Program-made: the position numbers and the translations under genes
The notes under the pieces: generated by a model
What the model was told of the DNA's origin: nothing
The model's database searches: none
The model's input: the letters and a program-made list of their open reading frames with translations, nothing else
NCBI GenBank assembly: GCA_016704655.1
Contig: JADIZR010000006.1
Span: 124,001-188,000, forward strand
Reading direction: 5' to 3'
Length of the DNA stretch: 64,000 nt
Origin: Pseudomonadota bacterium
Lineage (GTDB): Bacteria; Pseudomonadota; Gammaproteobacteria; Steroidobacterales; Steroidobacteraceae
Part shown: positions 61,307 through 64,000 of the stretch, piece by piece
Layout of the letters: every line of letters starts with the position of its first letter
Position numbering within the stretch: position 1 is the first letter of the stretch

Positions 61307-61392
61307 GGGGCTAGGGGTTAGGGGATATTCGGAGGTGCATCTGCACCATACGCTGCCGCGCCACTCTTCACTAACCCCTATCCCCTAACCCC
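61307..61392. repeat. Heptamer-armed inverted repeat (GGGGTTA)3 / (TAACCCC)3
   Basis: Three heptamers (ggggcta, ggggtta, ggggata; 61307-61327) face three complementary ones (61372-61392) around a 44-base centre with cggaggtgca and a ggtgcatctgcacc hairpin. The centre is similar to that of the TAGTGAT element at 50976-51105. The arms use the same heptamers as the spacer before uvrC. Confidence 0.8.
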
Positions 61393-61430
61393 TTGTCGGT
61401 TTATTCAATTGCAGTCTGAGGTTGATACGC

Positions 61431-63842
61431 ATGCGGAACCATGTGCAGGTGGCGGTTGTCGGCGGCGGCGTCGTGGGCGCAAGCGTCCTGTATCACCTGA
61501 CGAAGGCGGGCTGGAAGGATGTCCTGCTCATCGAGCGGGCGGAGCTCACGTCCGGTTCGACCTGGCACGCCGCAGGCGGCATGCACACGGTCAATGGCGA
61601 TCCAAACGTTGCCAAGCTGCAGCAATACACGATCGAGCTGTACAAGGAAATTGAAGCGATCTCAGGCGTGTCGTGTGGAGTACACATCACAGGCGGCCTG
61701 ATGCTGGCCGGCACCCCCGAGCGCGTCGACTGGCTGCGCATGGCCGTGGCGCGCGGCCGCTATCTGGGTATGGACCTGCAGCTGATCTCGTCGACCGAAG
61801 CAAAGAAGCTTTATCCGCTGCTGGACGAGCAGCACTTCCTCGGTGCGATCTACGACCCGATCGAAGGCCACGTCGATCCGTATGGCGTCACGCACGCCTA
61901 CGCCAAATCCGCGCAGCTTGCGGGCGCGGCGATCATGCGCCAGAACCGCGTCATCGACACCAGGCAGCGTGCTGACGGCACCTGGGACGTGATCACCGAG
62001 AAGGGCACGGTCCACGCCGAGCACGTCGTCAACGCGGGCGGCCTCTGGGCGCGCGAAGTCGGCCGTTTCGTCGGCCTGGAACTGCCGATCCTCGCCATGG
62101 AGCACCAGTACTTCATCACGGAGGACCTGCCGGAGTTGAAGGGCCAGCCCGAGCTTCTGCACGTCATCGACTTCGAAGCCGAGATCTACATGCGGCAGGA
62201 GCGGCAGGGCATGTTGCTCGGCACCTACGAGCGCGCGGGTGTGCCTTGGTCACCAAAGACCACTCCCTGGGACTTCGGTCAGGACCTGCTGCCGAACGAC
62301 CTCGAGCGCATCGCGCCGAGCGTCACGGTGGCGTTCGAACATTTCCCGCGCCTCGAAAGCGCCGGCATCAAGAAGGTCGTCAACGGTCCGTTCACTTTTG
62401 CGCCGGACGGCAACCCGCTCGTCGGCCCGATCAAGGGCCTGAAGAATTACTGGGTGGCCTGCGGCGTCATGGCCGGGTTCAGCCAGGGGGGCGGCGTGGG
62501 CCTGTCGCTCGCAAACTGGATGGTCAACGGCGATCCAGGCGCGGACATCTGGGCGATGGACGTCGCACGCTACGGCGACTGGGCCAACCGTCCCTATACG
62601 AATGCAAAGGTGAGCGAGAACTACTCACGTCGCTTCCGCATCCGCTTCCCGAACGAAGAACTCGAGGCCGCACGCTCGCTGCGCACCACACCGATCTACG
62701 AAAAGCTGCAAGCTGAGAATGCAGTCTTCGGCGACTACTGCACGCTCGAACATCCGCTGTGGTTCGCGCCGCAGGGAACGCCGGCGAAGGAAGACGCGAC
62801 GTTCCGCCGCTCGAATGCGCATCCGCACGTGGCCGAGGAATGCCGCGCAGTGCGCGAATCCTGCGGCCTGATCGAGATATCCAACTACGGCAAGTTCGAG
62901 ATCACGGGCCCGGGTGCCGCAGCCTGGCTGTCGAAAATCATGGCTTGCAAAGCGCCTGCCGTGGGCCGCATCGCGCTGTCGCCCATGCTCAATGACGCCG
63001 GGCGGCTGATCGGCGACTTCACGCTGTGCCGAGTGTCGGCCGACCGTTTCTTCGTCGTAGGCACGTATGCCGCCGAAGTGTTCTACCTGCGCTGGTTCGA
63101 GCAGCACCTGCCGCCGACCGGCGTGTCCGTGCGCCCGTGCGCGATGGAATACCTTGGTCTGTCGGTGGCTGGCCCGGAGTCGCGCACGGTGCTGCAGAAG
63201 CTCGTCGACCACGACCTGTCGACGGCTGCGTTCCCGTTCATGTCGTTCGCGCAGATGGATGTCGGCATGGTGCCAGCACTCGTGGGTCGCGTCTCGTTCA
63301 CGGGCGAGATGGGCTACGAGATGTGGGTGACGTCGGAATACCTGCGTACGCTGTACGACCTGCTGCACGAGGCGGGCAAGGCACACGGCCTGAAGAACTT
63401 CGGCGGCCGTGCACTCAACTCGCTGCGGCTCGAGAAGAGCTTCGGCAACTGGGCGCGTGAGTTCCGTCCGATCTACGGGCCTTACGAGGCGGGCCTGGGT
63501 CGCTTCGTGCATCTCGACAAGGCGGATTTCATCGGCAAGGCCGCTGCGGCTGCCGAGAAGGCCAGTGGTGGCGTGCGCAAGCTCATCACGCTGGCGGTCG
63601 ATGCCAAGGACGCCGATGCAATTGGCGACGAGCCGATCTGGCACGGCGACAAGGTCGTCGGCTGGGTTACCTCGGGTGGTTATGGCCACACGGTGGGCAA
63701 GTCGATCGCGCTTGGCTATGTCGACAACGCGGTGGCGGGGGAGACGAACGGGTTTGCCGTGGAACTGATGGGTGAGCGCAGGGCCGCGGTTCGCAGCGCG
63801 GAGGCCCTCGTCGATCCTCAGGGCTTGCGGATGCGCTCGTAA
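61431..63842 (+). CDS. Dimethylglycine/sarcosine-dehydrogenase-like flavoprotein
   Basis: The 803-residue protein has an N-terminal FAD oxidoreductase domain (VAVVGGGVVGASVLYHL, then SGSTWHAAGG in which H46 is the usual covalent FAD attachment site) and a C-terminal aminomethyltransferase (GcvT) part from about residue 430, with SFTGEMGYEMWV and LNSLRLEKSFGNW. This architecture removes an N-methyl group from dimethylglycine, sarcosine or related amines and gives methylene-THF. The ATG at 61431 was preferred to the in-frame TTG at 61422. With SoxBDAG and the MttB proteins it would complete conversion of a betaine to glycine. Confidence 0.9.
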   Translation: MRNHVQVAVVGGGVVGASVLYHLTKAGWKDVLLIERAELTSGSTWHAAGGMHTVNGDPNVAKLQQYTIELYKEIEAISGVSCGVHITGGLMLAGTPERVDWLRMAVARGRYLGMDLQLISSTEAKKLYPLLDEQHFLGAIYDPIEGHVDPYGVTHAYAKSAQLAGAAIMRQNRVIDTRQRADGTWDVITEKGTVHAEHVVNAGGLWAREVGRFVGLELPILAMEHQYFITEDLPELKGQPELLHVIDFEAEIYMRQERQGMLLGTYERAGVPWSPKTTPWDFGQDLLPNDLERIAPSVTVAFEHFPRLESAGIKKVVNGPFTFAPDGNPLVGPIKGLKNYWVACGVMAGFSQGGGVGLSLANWMVNGDPGADIWAMDVARYGDWANRPYTNAKVSENYSRRFRIRFPNEELEAARSLRTTPIYEKLQAENAVFGDYCTLEHPLWFAPQGTPAKEDATFRRSNAHPHVAEECRAVRESCGLIEISNYGKFEITGPGAAAWLSKIMACKAPAVGRIALSPMLNDAGRLIGDFTLCRVSADRFFVVGTYAAEVFYLRWFEQHLPPTGVSVRPCAMEYLGLSVAGPESRTVLQKLVDHDLSTAAFPFMSFAQMDVGMVPALVGRVSFTGEMGYEMWVTSEYLRTLYDLLHEAGKAHGLKNFGGRALNSLRLEKSFGNWAREFRPIYGPYEAGLGRFVHLDKADFIGKAAAAAEKASGGVRKLITLAVDAKDADAIGDEPIWHGDKVVGWVTSGGYGHTVGKSIALGYVDNAVAGETNGFAVELMGERRAAVRSAEALVDPQGLRMRS

Positions 63843-63905
63843 TCTGTCGCACCGCAGCGTCATTCAGACTAGTGCCAGGCCCGTGACCCTCGGTCTTGCA
63901 ATATC

Positions 63906-63921
63906 GTATATACGTATATAC
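63906..63921. promoter_or_regulatory. Perfect 16-bp palindrome before brnT (probable autoregulatory operator)
   Basis: GTATATACGTATATAC is a perfect palindrome, centred 16 bases before the GTG of the toxin gene. BrnTA-type operons are known to be repressed by their own products at a palindrome that overlaps the promoter. The TATATA part could also be the -10 region. Confidence 0.6.
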
Positions 63922-63929
63922 AATAAAGC

Positions 63930-64000
63930 GTGCCGATCAGCTTCGACCCGAAGAAGAACGAGCGGAACATTGCCATGCGCGGCATTCCGTTCGAGCTTGT
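63930..64000 (+). CDS. brnT: BrnT-family toxin, N-terminal fragment
   Basis: The window ends 23 codons into this gene. The visible residues, starting VPISFDPKKNERNIAMRGIP and FEL, match the N-terminus of BrnT ribonuclease toxins (F-D-P-x-K-x-x-x-N, then a G-I/V-x-F turn). The start is GTG; a perfect palindrome lies just upstream. The catalytic residues and the BrnA antitoxin gene, which normally follows, are beyond the window. Only the N-terminal motif supports the call. Confidence 0.7.
   Translation, partial: MPISFDPKKNERNIAMRGIPFEL

Overview
The window reads as a GC-rich chromosomal segment of a Gram-negative, probably aerobic gammaproteobacterium. The gene order uvrC, pgsA, tRNA-Gly(GCC), tRNA-Cys(GCA) is the classic gammaproteobacterial block. 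Two TonB-dependent receptors, two porins, a patatin/beta-barrel protein, lipoproteins and many signal peptides show a double-membrane cell. I cannot place the organism more precisely from sequence alone; a Steroidobacter/Woeseia-like lineage would fit the transporter and receptor repertoire, but that is inference.

Layout. 1-4124: the end of isocitrate lyase, a repeat-rich gap, a family 5 uracil-DNA glycosylase, uvrC, pgsA and two tRNAs. 4125-4420: a small scar at tRNA-Cys, with a duplicated tRNA 3' end and a truncated HigA-type antitoxin. 4600-9261: envelope genes on both strands. 9379-22328: an AraC regulator, a DcaP-like porin, an exported glutaminase, a second porin and an exported amidohydrolase. 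These are followed by a tight run of an AI-2E/PerM-type permease, a DUF3302 protein, a HlyD-type adaptor and a TolC-type outer-membrane factor, then asparaginase and acetate kinase. 22383-33618 (minus strand): a glycine-rich lipoprotein, a VOC protein, a cysteine-synthase homologue, sarcosine oxidase soxBDAG, an FAD oxidase, an FGGY kinase and an SDR. 33824-36820: a choline/betaine-type ABC importer. 36839-63842: TonB receptors, two MttB-superfamily methyltransferases, an S9 peptidase and a seven-gene corrinoid/C1 operon. Then come purU, a dehydrogenase, an MFS transporter, a TPR-sulfotransferase, a LysR regulator and a dimethylglycine-dehydrogenase-like flavoprotein. 63930-64000: the start of a BrnT-type toxin gene.

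How the genes may work together. The 24-64 kb part looks like a system for stepwise demethylation of betaine-type quaternary amines. The ABC importer brings in the substrate. A pyrrolysine-free MttB homologue moves one methyl to the corrinoid protein. A pterin-binding methyltransferase passes it to tetrahydrofolate. MetF plus a MetV-like Cys-rich partner oxidises methyl-THF, and PurU would release formate from 10-formyl-THF. The ASKHA/2Fe-2S protein would reactivate oxidised corrinoid. The dimethylglycine-dehydrogenase-like protein and SoxBDAG would take the remaining N-methyl groups to glycine. DUF1638 and a 'virulence factor'-family protein are embedded in the corrinoid operon with unknown roles. 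The 10-22 kb part looks like periplasmic deamidation of glutamine and asparagine plus an envelope export system.

Caveats. Seven genes are interrupted, or probably interrupted near the start, by what is in every case a net one-base insertion. All seven become full length when one base is removed, so I regard them as likely assembly errors rather than pseudogenes. Several intergenic regions hold structured repeats: two long hairpins with an identical 18-nt loop, and heptamer-armed inverted repeats that supply the stop codons of neighbouring genes.
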